In this document: positions 50,400 through 59,000 of the stretch, piece after piece | Layout of the letters: each line of letters opens with the position of its first letter | Numbering within the stretch: position 1 is the first letter of the stretch | Source of the DNA: Azoarcus_F sp036734105 | Lineage (GTDB): Bacteria > Pseudomonadota > Gammaproteobacteria > Burkholderiales > Rhodocyclaceae | Length of the DNA: 64,000 bases | Direction: 5' to 3' | Assembly (NCBI GenBank): GCA_036734105.1 | Contig: DAIMZH010000011.1 | Location: 1-64,000 of the forward strand | Notes under the pieces: model-generated | The model's input: only the letters and a program-made list of their open reading frames with translations | Databases searched by the model: none | What the model was told of the DNA's origin: nothing | Position numbers and translations under genes: made by a program

Positions 50400-51968
50400 T
50401 CAGCGGACGAGGTCGTAGTTGTAGTCGGTCGTACCCATGCCACGGGTTTCATCATCCAGGCGCTCAAGCACCGCATTGACCAGCGTGGTGAGCATGTACA
50501 TTGCCCCCTCGTAGCCGAGCGTGGTCATCCTGTGCAGGTGATGACGGTCGAAGATCGGGAAGCCGAGACGGATTAGCGGCACCTCGAAGGCCTTGCCCTT
50601 GTGCAGCGTGTCGCGCTGTATGTACTTGCCGTAGGAATTGCCGATGAGGAAATCGGGCTTCTCGGTAAAGCACAGGCTGCGCAGGTGCCACAGATCCTTG
50701 CCGACATGAACCTTGCAGTTGGCGCCGAACGGGTTCTCGTCGAGCATCTTCTGCATGGCCTTGCCCCAGCGCTTGTTGGCGTTGTTGCACAGGATGTGTG
50801 TCGGCTCGGCACCGAGTTCGAGCAAAAACTTGGCCATGCCCATGACGAAGTCCGGGTCGCCATACAGCGCGAACTTCTTGCCATGCAACCAGGTGTGGCT
50901 GTCCTGCATCATGTCCATCAGGCGACCGCGCTCGACCGCGAGCGACTCCGGGATTTCCTTGCCGGTGATCTCGGAGACCTTCATCAGGAACTCGTCGGTC
51001 CACTCCAGGCCCATGGGAATATTGATCTTGGGCACTTCGTGGTTCCAGGTGTTTTCGACAAACTTCTTGGTCTTGTCGAGTTGCCACGGCTGCAACAGGA
51101 TGGTGGTGTGGGCGTTGGGCGCGTCCTTGACCTCGTCCATGGTGGTGCCGCCCGCATACATGCGGAATTCACCGTCAGATGGGGTGTCCAACACTTCTGT
51201 CGGGTTGGACAGCAGCGTTGCATCAACGCCCATCTCCTTCATCATCCGTTCCATCACCCGATAGTTGCCCAGGTAGGTTTCAAAGCCCGGCACCAGATTT
51301 AGCTTGCCGTTGCTGCCAGCCACCTTGCCTTCCATGTGGTTGAGGGTGAAGTAGCGAATGATGCCCTCGAACATATTGTCCCAGCCGGTGGTGTGGCTGC
51401 CGACGAAGGACGGGGTGTGGGCAAACGGCACCGGAAAATCTGCAGGCACGCTACCGGCGTTTTTGGAGTTGTTGATGAAGGCGTTGAGGTCGTCACCAAT
51501 GACTTCGGCCATGCAGGTGGTCGACACCGCAATCATGTCGGGTTTGTAGATGGTGCGAGCGTTGTCCAGGCCGTCGATCATGTTCTTCTGGCCACCAAAC
51601 ACTGCTGCGTCTTCGGTCATTGAATCGGATACGCAGGAGATCGGCTCCTTGAAGTGACGATTGAAGTAGGTGCGGAAGTAGGCTACACAGCCCTGCGAAC
51701 CATGCACATACGGCAGGGTCTTCTCGAAACCCAGCGAGCACAGCACCGCACCAAGCGGCTGACAAGCCTTGGCCGGGTTGATGGTCAGCGCCTCGCGCTG
51801 AAAGTTGAGCTCCTGATATTCCTTTGTGGTGGTCCAGTCGAAAATCTCCTGAACCTTGTCACGCGGGTGGCGCTCTTCGAACAAATCCTGCTTGTTCTTC
51901 AGCGAAGCCTGATAGTCATCGTCACTGAACAATGGATAGCAGGGCTTGATGTCGTCTACGGTTTGCAT
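50400..51968 (-). CDS. nifK: Mo-Fe nitrogenase beta subunit NifK
   Basis: 522 residues. P-cluster cysteines lie in KACQPLGAVLC, GSQGCVAYFRTYFNRHFKEP and TTCMAEVIGDDL. Start at MQTVDDIKPCYP with AGGAG-type site. The short form (about 520) of group I Mo-nitrogenases. Confidence 0.97.
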   Translation of the reverse strand: MQTVDDIKPCYPLFSDDDYQASLKNKQDLFEERHPRDKVQEIFDWTTTKEYQELNFQREALTINPAKACQPLGAVLCSLGFEKTLPYVHGSQGCVAYFRTYFNRHFKEPISCVSDSMTEDAAVFGGQKNMIDGLDNARTIYKPDMIAVSTTCMAEVIGDDLNAFINNSKNAGSVPADFPVPFAHTPSFVGSHTTGWDNMFEGIIRYFTLNHMEGKVAGSNGKLNLVPGFETYLGNYRVMERMMKEMGVDATLLSNPTEVLDTPSDGEFRMYAGGTTMDEVKDAPNAHTTILLQPWQLDKTKKFVENTWNHEVPKINIPMGLEWTDEFLMKVSEITGKEIPESLAVERGRLMDMMQDSHTWLHGKKFALYGDPDFVMGMAKFLLELGAEPTHILCNNANKRWGKAMQKMLDENPFGANCKVHVGKDLWHLRSLCFTEKPDFLIGNSYGKYIQRDTLHKGKAFEVPLIRLGFPIFDRHHLHRMTTLGYEGAMYMLTTLVNAVLERLDDETRGMGTTDYNYDLVR

Positions 51969-52036
51969 GTCATTCTCCTTGGCCCGGCCACCCATCTGTG
52001 GACACGGGAATCAGGTTGGATTTCGAGTTGCTTGGC

Positions 52037-52057
52037 ACCCCCGCCCAGGCGGGGGGT
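52037..52057 (-). other. Hairpin in the nifD-nifK spacer
   Basis: ACCCCCGCC / GGCGGGGGGT pair in the 100-nt spacer between nifD and nifK. No T-run, so more likely an mRNA stability or translation element than a terminator. Confidence 0.5.
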
Positions 52058-52068
52058 ATAAGGCAGGC

Positions 52069-53544
52069 TCAGGCTGCGGCCTTCAGCGCTTCGGCAGGTT
52101 TGACACCTTTCCACGGCGGGGTCTGCTTGCTCCAGCACGGGTTGTTCAGGGTCATGTCCATGTCTCGGGCAAAGATCGCGAAACCATCAAAACCGTGGTA
52201 AGGGCCGGAGTAGTCCCAGCTATGCATCTGACGGAACGGAATGCCCATCTTCTGATAGATGTATTTTTCCTTGATGCCGGAGCCAACCAGGTCGGGCTTG
52301 AGACGCTTGACGAACTCCTCCAGCTCATAGCCGGTGACGTCGTCATAGATCAGGGTGGCGTTGCCCATTTCCTGAAGGGTGCGGTCGTAGTCGTCGCCGT
52401 GCGCAAACTCGTAGCCGGTGCCGATCACTTCCATGCCCAGATCCTCGTAGGCGCCGATGACGTGACGCGGACGCAATCCACCCACGTACAGCATGACGCG
52501 CTTGCCCTGCAGACGCGGCTTGTACTTGTCGATGACGGCCTGCATCATCGGCTTGTAGCGTGCGATCACGCGCTCGGCGCCTTCCTTGATGCTGTCGTCG
52601 AAGAAACCGGCGATACGGCGCAGCGACTCCTCGATCTTGGTCGGGCCAAAGAAGTTGTACTCCATCCAGGGGATGCCGTACTTCTCTTCCATGTGGCGGC
52701 TGATGTAGTTCATCGAGCGATAGCAGTGCAGCAGGTTGAGCTTGGCCTTGGGGGTGTTCTCCATCTCGGCGATGGTGCCGTCGCCAGACCACTGGGCAAT
52801 CACGCGCAGCCCCATCTCTTCCAGGAAAATGCGCGAAGCCCAGGCGTCACCACCGATGTTGTAGTCGCCAATGATGGTGACATCGTAGGGGGTCGACTCA
52901 AACTCCTTGGCGTCACGGTTGGTCAGCACCCAGTCGCGGATCGCGTCGTTGGCGATGTGGTGACCGAGCGACTGTGACACGCCACGAAAACCCTCGCAGC
53001 GCACCGGCACAACAACCTTGTTGAGCTCCTTGGCGGCCTTTTTGGAGACCGCCTCGATGTCGTCACCAATGAGACCAATCGGGCACTCGGACTGCACGCT
53101 GATGCCCTTGTGCAGCGGGAAGAGTTGCTCGATCTCGTTGATGATCTTGGCGAGCTTCTTGTCGCCGCCGAAGACGATGTCCTTCTCCTGAAAGTCGGAG
53201 GTGAAGTTCATCTCGGCAAAGGTATCCACGCCAGTGGCGCCAACGTAGTAGTTACGGCGGCCGGCGCGGGAATACTGACCACAGCCGATGGGACCATGCG
53301 AAATGTGGATCATGTCCTTGATCGGGCCCCACACCACGCCGCGCGAACCGGCATAGGCACAGCCGCGCACGGTCATCACACCGGGCAAGGACTTGCGGTT
53401 GGAGGTGATACACTTCTTGGACTGCTCGACCGACTGGTCGTTGGCGGTGAGGTGCTTGGCGCGATCTTTCCTGGCCTTCTCGGGATAGACCTCAAGGACT
53501 TCCTGGATCAGGCTTTCGGTTTCTTCACGGGTGAGCGTAGTCAT
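52069..53544 (-). CDS. nifD: Mo-Fe nitrogenase alpha subunit NifD
   Basis: 491 residues. P-cluster cysteines in VRGCAYAGSRG, GPIGCGQYSRAGRRNYY and SECPIGLIGDD; the FeMo-co Cys in LLHCYRSMNYISRHMEEKYGIPW and the cofactor His in QMHSWDYSGPYHGFDGFAIF. It lacks the 50-residue insert of clostridial types. Start at MTTLTREE after AGGAGAAG. Confidence 0.97.
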   Translation of the reverse strand: MTTLTREETESLIQEVLEVYPEKARKDRAKHLTANDQSVEQSKKCITSNRKSLPGVMTVRGCAYAGSRGVVWGPIKDMIHISHGPIGCGQYSRAGRRNYYVGATGVDTFAEMNFTSDFQEKDIVFGGDKKLAKIINEIEQLFPLHKGISVQSECPIGLIGDDIEAVSKKAAKELNKVVVPVRCEGFRGVSQSLGHHIANDAIRDWVLTNRDAKEFESTPYDVTIIGDYNIGGDAWASRIFLEEMGLRVIAQWSGDGTIAEMENTPKAKLNLLHCYRSMNYISRHMEEKYGIPWMEYNFFGPTKIEESLRRIAGFFDDSIKEGAERVIARYKPMMQAVIDKYKPRLQGKRVMLYVGGLRPRHVIGAYEDLGMEVIGTGYEFAHGDDYDRTLQEMGNATLIYDDVTGYELEEFVKRLKPDLVGSGIKEKYIYQKMGIPFRQMHSWDYSGPYHGFDGFAIFARDMDMTLNNPCWSKQTPPWKGVKPAEALKAAA

Positions 53545-53605
53545 GCTGCTTCTCCTGGTCATGCCGACACCAATCTGTGCACGACACGGTTAGGTTTGCT
53601 CGACA

Positions 53606-53632
53606 CCCGGCGCAGCGCCTTGCTACGCCGGG
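53606..53632 (-). other. Hairpin in the nifH-nifD spacer
   Basis: CCCGGCG / CGCCGGG, 7 bp with a 13-nt loop, in the 122-nt spacer after nifH. Stem-loops here are known to stabilise nifH mRNA and raise NifH over NifDK. Confidence 0.55.
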
Positions 53633-53666
53633 CTAACGGTGCGGACCCAAGCCCGCATGGGGACAA

Positions 53667-54563
53667 TCAGGCTGCGGCAGCTTCGGCAGCCAGTTCGGCA
53701 GCGGTCTTGCCGACGATGGACTCGTCTTCCACTTCCATGATGCCGAACTCCATCAACAGCTCTTCGAGCTCGTCCATGGTGCAAGGGGTCGGGATCACAA
53801 ACTTGGTGTTGTCGACGATCTTGCGGGCCAGGGCGCGGTACTCATCAGCCTGTTTGGCGGTGGGGTCATACTCGATGACCGTCATGCGGCGGATCTCGGC
53901 GTGCTGCACCACGTTGTCGCGCGGGATGAAGTGGATCATGTGGGTGCCCATCTTCTCGGCCAGCGCCATGATCAGTTCGTCTTCACGGTCGGTGTTGCGG
54001 CTGTTGCAGATCAGACCGGCCAGACGCACACCGCCAGAGCTGGCGTACTTGACGATGCCCTTGCCAATGTTGTTGGCGGCATACATGGCCATCATTTCGC
54101 CGGAACAGACGATGTAGATTTCCTGCGCCTTGTTCTCGCGGATCGGCATGGCAAAACCACCACACACCACGTCACCCAGCACGTCGTAAAACACGAAGTC
54201 CAGGTCATCGGTGTAGGCGCCCTCTTCTTCAAGGAAGTTGATCGCGGTGATGACGCCACGGCCGGCACATCCCACACCGGGTTCCGGACCGCCGGACTCG
54301 ACGCACTTGACATCGCCATAACCCACTGACAAGACATCCTCAAGCTCAAGGTCTTCCACGCTACCGGCTTCAGCAGCCAACTCCATGACAGAGTTCTGGG
54401 CCTTGGCATGCAGGATCAGACGGGTTGAGTCGGCTTTCGGGTCGCAGCCAACAATCATCACCTTCTTGCCAGCTTCAGCAAGTGCGGCTACGAGGTTCTG
54501 GGTGGTGGTAGACTTGCCGATGCCACCCTTGCCATAAATGGCTGCTTGACGCAGTTTTGCCAT
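53667..54563 (-). CDS. nifH: Dinitrogenase reductase NifH
   Basis: 298 residues. P-loop GKGGIGKSTTTQN (11-23), cluster cysteines C99 (GVGCAGRGVI) and C134 (DVVCGGFAMP); R102 is the arginine that DraT can ADP-ribosylate. ATP-driven electron donor to NifDK. Start at MAKLRQAAIYGK after AAGGAG; 41 in-frame codons upstream lie in the promoter region. First gene of nifHDKT-fdx-nafY-DUF6129. Confidence 0.98.
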   Translation of the reverse strand: MAKLRQAAIYGKGGIGKSTTTQNLVAALAEAGKKVMIVGCDPKADSTRLILHAKAQNSVMELAAEAGSVEDLELEDVLSVGYGDVKCVESGGPEPGVGCAGRGVITAINFLEEEGAYTDDLDFVFYDVLGDVVCGGFAMPIRENKAQEIYIVCSGEMMAMYAANNIGKGIVKYASSGGVRLAGLICNSRNTDREDELIMALAEKMGTHMIHFIPRDNVVQHAEIRRMTVIEYDPTAKQADEYRALARKIVDNTKFVIPTPCTMDELEELLMEFGIMEVEDESIVGKTAAELAAEAAAA

Positions 54564-54631
54564 GATGCTTTCTCCTTGTCGGAACAGATTCGTAAATCGG
54601 TTGTGATGCACTGGACCACATGCACTCTTGC

Positions 54632-54646
54632 GCAAGGACTGTGCCA
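54632..54646 (-). promoter_or_regulatory. Sigma-54 promoter of nifH
   Basis: Minus strand TGGCACAGTCCTTGC, GG and GC 10 nt apart. About 70 nt upstream of the nifH ATG. Confidence 0.92.
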
Positions 54647-54744
54647 ACTCGGAATAAAAGCAACAAGCCACTGAATATAAAAGCAATTATTAAAAACACA
54701 TGGATTCCGGCAAAGGCTCACAGTGCGACAGAAAACCGACAATT

Positions 54745-54760
54745 TGTCGGGGCAACAACA
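54745..54760 (-). promoter_or_regulatory. NifA-type site of nifH
   Basis: TGT-cggggcaaca-ACA, about 100 bp upstream of the nifH -24 element. It overlaps a perfect 15-bp dyad CCGACAA-t-TTGTCGG (54736-54750). Confidence 0.8.
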
Positions 54761-54782
54761 TTCCCTCTGCCTGGTTGAACCG

Positions 54783-54842
54783 CAGCCTGGCTTGCCATCA
54801 ACCAGCCTGGCTTGCCATCAACCAGCCTGGCTTGCCATCAAC
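54783..54842 (+). repeat. 20-bp tandem repeat x3
   Basis: Three perfect copies of CAGCCTGGCTTGCCATCAAC, between the two NifA-type sites of the divergent control region. Two turns of helix per unit, so each copy keeps the phase of the flanking sites. Copy number may vary. Confidence 0.95.
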
Positions 54843-54957
54843 CAATATCCTCACCTGCTCACACCTGTTTCCGGGTCGGGTGCAGGTCAAAGTTGAATAT
54901 CTGGTCATCGGCGCGGTGATGGCTGTGCGCCAGGCCAGTTGAGGCAGCCAGCGCGAA

Positions 54958-54973
54958 TGTCGCAAATCAGACA
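54958..54973 (+). promoter_or_regulatory. NifA-type site of the SIR2-like gene
   Basis: TGT-cgcaaatcag-ACA, about 85 bp upstream of the -24 element at 55057. Confidence 0.75.
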
Positions 54974-55055
54974 TTTGCCCCAAGGCACAACGACACCCGA
55001 CGCAATCAGATGGCGCTGAAGCAGTTGCACAGGCCGGTTTTCACGAATGCACGCA

Positions 55056-55070
55056 TGGCACTGTTCTTGC
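55056..55070 (+). promoter_or_regulatory. Sigma-54 promoter of the SIR2-like gene
   Basis: TGGCACTGTTCTTGC, GG and GC 10 nt apart, ATG about 60 nt downstream. Confidence 0.9.
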
Positions 55071-55130
55071 GGAATGACTTTTCGACGCGACCCGAATTGT
55101 CGCCAGCGGATCAATCCACGAGAGGAAACC

Positions 55131-55976
55131 ATGAGCGCAATACTCGACACCATCCGGGCTGAACTGAGCACAGGCACACTCGTCCTTTTCATCGGCGCAG
55201 GAGCGCTCGAAGGGGTGACCCACGCAGACACCGGCAAAAAAATCCCCGCCACCAGCGACGAATTGATTCTGGCCTTGAACAATGGTCAGCCCATGGCGCC
55301 CAGGCTGATGTATGAGTTTCCGCGCGCCGCCATGAACATCGAACTCAAGCGCGGTCGCTCGGCAATCAACCGCTTCATGCTGCAAACCTATGACGATGAC
55401 GGCTGGAGCGAATCCCCTGTTCACGCCTGGTTGGCATCGCTCAAACTGCCCTACATCATCGACCTGAACCGCGACACCGGCCTGCAAAAACTTTATTCAA
55501 ATCGCCCGCACACCCTCATCGTCGGCATCGCCCGCATCGCCGGTGGCGTTCGTTACAAGCTGTTCAGCCACGACGGCACGGCTTACAGCGGTGAAGTCGA
55601 TGCCGCCGACATCAACCCCGACGCCCCCATCCTGTTCAAGCCCTGTGGCACGCCCTGGCCCGAGCCTAACTGGATCGCCTCGGATGCCGACTTCGTCGAC
55701 TACATCACCGAACTGATGGGCGGCTTCGCAATTCCACCGTTTCTCAAGGAACGCCGTAAAGGGCTCAAATACCTGGTCGCCGGTGCACGCCTCAACCGCG
55801 ACACCGTTCGCATGATCCTCGCCGACATGATCTACGACTCCGCCCAACCGGCTGGCTGGGCACTCATCCCCAACGCCAACGACAAGGAAAAACGCTTCTG
55901 CGCACGCCTCGGCCTGGAACTGGTCGACGCAGACATTCGCGAACTTGCTGGCCTTCCTGTGGCTGAGACGGCGTGA
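55131..55976 (+). CDS. SIR2-like domain protein under nif-type control
   Basis: 281 residues from the ATG after AGAGGA; 28 in-frame codons upstream belong to the promoter. The N-terminal third has the SIR2-like nucleotide loop TLVLFIGAGALEG (about 16-28) and later YIIDLNRDTGLQKL, in the place of the SIR2 Asn/Asp motif; the rest fits a Rossmann-like fold without Zn cysteines, the pattern of SIR2_2/NADase-type rather than deacetylase proteins. No membrane segments. It has its own promoter and NifA-type site, divergent from nifH. Related genes occur near nif clusters, but I know of no proven role. NAD(+) binding or hydrolysis is inference. Confidence 0.78.
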   Translation: MSAILDTIRAELSTGTLVLFIGAGALEGVTHADTGKKIPATSDELILALNNGQPMAPRLMYEFPRAAMNIELKRGRSAINRFMLQTYDDDGWSESPVHAWLASLKLPYIIDLNRDTGLQKLYSNRPHTLIVGIARIAGGVRYKLFSHDGTAYSGEVDAADINPDAPILFKPCGTPWPEPNWIASDADFVDYITELMGGFAIPPFLKERRKGLKYLVAGARLNRDTVRMILADMIYDSAQPAGWALIPNANDKEKRFCARLGLELVDADIRELAGLPVAETA

Positions 55977-56052
55977 CCGGAAAGCCTGCCGCGCCCGGAT
56001 GAGACAGCACCGACATTGCAACCGTGACCGCAGTTCAGTGAATGGCCGTGGG

Positions 56053-59000
56053 TCAGTACAACTCACTCATTTGTTCAAGCAACTGGTCGTGCAGGCAATG
56101 CAACTCAGTCATGCGGGTGTGCGCCTCATCGCCCATACCATCTTGCTTCAATGCCATCAACTCTGCGGCCAGGCGGTGAATCTCGCGATGCAGCGCATCT
56201 ACCGGATGGTCGGCATCTTCGCCCAATAGCGAGGCCCGGCCACCATGATCCAGCCAATGGCCAAACCGGCATTGGTGAGCATCCCGGTCTGGTGGCGAGT
56301 CACACTTTCCGGCAAGGTATTTATCCATTGCAGAAACCCATGCCCTGTGTTCTACCGTTGCAAAGAGCATCGGCAAGCGGTCCCGGCTGACCGGTTTGAG
56401 CGCCTTCCATGCTGGCGGCGAATCCCATGTGCCCACCCAGCGCCGAAAATCCGGTGCAAGCATAGGGCGAGCAATGGCGTAACCCTGAGCCCATTCGCAG
56501 CCGAGGCGCAAAAGCATCTCACCGTGGGCCAGCGTTTCAACCCCTTCGGCAATGGTCTGGCGACGAAATGCGGTCGCCAGACCCAGCACCCCTTCCAGAA
56601 TGGCGAGATCATCCGGATCGTCGAGCATGTCGTGCACAAAGCTCTGATCGATCTTGAGCACCGCAACAGGGAGTTGCTTCAAATAGGTCAGCGACGCGTA
56701 GCCTGTGCCGAAGTCGTCGAGGGCAAAGACTATGCCCAGTTCCCGACAAGTGGCCATCACCTGCGACACGCCAGCAAAATCCTCCAGGGCGCTGGTTTCC
56801 AGAATTTCCAGTTCCAGTTCACCAGCACTGACCCCGGGGTGCCGGGCCAGCAGCGTGCGCAGGCGTGAAACAAAATCGGGGTGCTGCAATTGAAGCGCGC
56901 CGACATTTACGCTGACCGGGATGGAAAGCCCGGTTGCGCGCCAGGTTTCGATCTGAGTCAAAACACTGTCGATTACCCACTCGCCCAGGTCGATGGCGAG
57001 CGGCTGATCCTCGATGACTGGCAGGAACGCTGCGGGTGACAACAGCCCACGCCGCGGGTGTTGCCAGCGAATCAAGGCTTCTGCACCAATGAGTTCGCCG
57101 GTGCGCATGTTCACCTTGGGCTGGTAGTGGAGCACGAACTCCTGGTTGCCCAGTGCCTGCCGAATATGCTCCAGGCTTTCGTGGCGTCCGCGCACGTGGC
57201 GATCCTGCTCGGCATCGAAGATGTGATAGCGGTTCTTGCCAGCCTGCTTGGCCTGATACATGGCCTGGTCGGCCTGGCGCAGCAGTTGGTCCGCATCGAC
57301 GGCCTCACTTTGCGGATAAAACGTCACACCCAGACTGGCGGAAACACGCAGCACGATGTCACTGACAGTTACTGGCTGCGCGACAACCTCAAGCAGCCGC
57401 GTGAGAATCGGCGCACTGGCATCGATATCGGGCAGGTCAACCAGCACCGCGACAAACTCGTCGCCGCCGAGACGCCCAAGCGTGTCGCCATCGCGCAGCA
57501 CCTTTGTCATGAGTCTGGCAAGCGTCGTGAGCAACTGGTCGCCCACCTCGTGGTCATGGGTGTCGTTGACTGCCTTGAAACCGTCCAGATCAAGGTAGGC
57601 GACCGCCAGCCGCTGACCGCGCCGGGGCGCCTGACTCATGGCTTGGCGCAGGCGGTCACCCAGCAAGAGTCGGTTAGGCAGTCCGGTGAGGGCATCGTAG
57701 TGGGCGATATGCTCAAGCCTGGTTTGATGCGCCTTGATGGTGGTGATGTCGGAGAACAGGGCGATGTAATTCTGCGTTTCGCCGCGCTCGTCACGCACCG
57801 CACTGATAGTCAGCATCTCGGCGATCACCTCGCCATCCTTGCGGCGGTTCCAGATTTCTCCGGTCCAGTGGCCCTGGGTCTGCAGGTCTTGCCACAGGGC
57901 GTCGTAGAAATCCTTGCCTTGCCTGCCGGAACTGAGGATGCGCGGATTCTGGCCAAGCACTTCCTCGCGACTGAAGCCTGTGATATCGGTAAAGGCTGCA
58001 TTGACATCGAGGATTCTGGCATGCCGGTCGGTAATGGTGATGCCTTCGCGGGCATGGGTGAAAACATTTGCTGCAAGGCGCAAGGCTTCCTCAGCGCTCT
58101 TGCGATCGGTGATGTTGACTGAATAGCCAGCCCCGAGCAGCGGCCTTCCGAGCGCATCACGCTGCACCACCCGGCCTACAGTATGCAGCCAATGGTAGCC
58201 CCCTGCCCGGTCGTCAAAGCGGTATTCACAATCGAAACCTTTCGTGTCGCCATCTGGCAACGCCCGCTCTACCATCTCGATGAATCGCTGACGGTCATCA
58301 GGATGCACCCGCGCCAGCCAGCCTGCCAGCGTATCCGGGGTATCAGACTCATTCAGGCCAAGCCCAGTCATGGCACACCCATCGAAACCCAGCTTGTCGG
58401 TGGTGAAATCAAGTTCAAAGATCAATATCTTGGCCGCATCCAGGGCAAGGGCGAGCCGACGTTCCGCCCGCTTCTGTTCGGACAGGTCAATGTCGATGCA
58501 ATATAATTCCAAGCCGTTCGGCCCCTGTTGCATGACATGGCTGGAAAACACTGGCTTCGGAGTGCCATCCTTGTGGCACAAGTCCACCTCGGCTGCCGGA
58601 ATGGCAGGTCCACCAGCAAACCAGTCGTTGATCGCCTCAATCACACTCTGGCGCATTTCCTCCGGAATGATCAGGTCTTCTACCTTGCGGCCAAGCGCTT
58701 CCGATCTCGAAAAACCATACAGGACTTCACTGGCGTGGTTCCAGAAAATCACACGACGCTCGGCATCGTAGCCTTGCACCGCAATGCTCGGTATGCTTTC
58801 GAACAGTGTGCGGAACCGCTGTTCGCTGACATGCAGAGCCTGATCTCGTTGCATCTCCTCGGTGATATCAAGGCTCAAGCCAACGAGAAATTCGGGCTCA
58901 CCATGCACGTCACGCTTGACCGCCTTGATGACGCGCAGATCGTGCACCTTGCCGTCGACAAAGGGCAAGCGCTGATGGTTGACGCTCACTCCGGTGCTGG

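Larger units (their letters stand above)
54564..55130. other. Shared divergent nif control region, nifH / SIR2-like gene
   Basis: 567 bases. From nifH outward: a minus-strand sigma-54 promoter, a 15-bp palindrome overlapping a TGT-N10-ACA site, a 3 x 20-bp tandem repeat, then a second TGT-N10-ACA site and a plus-strand sigma-54 promoter for the SIR2-like gene. No gene is visible. Confidence 0.85.

Noticed and set aside
49690..54563. Alternative (V or Fe-only) nitrogenase
   Set aside because: NifD and NifK have Mo-type motifs and lengths, and there is no vnfG/anfG-like gene.
54783..54842. Three 20-bp direct repeats as a CRISPR array
   Set aside because: The copies are directly adjacent, with no spacers and no cas genes.
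57058..58122. 354-codon plus-strand frame opposite the GGDEF-EAL gene
   Set aside because: Shadow of a well-supported gene.
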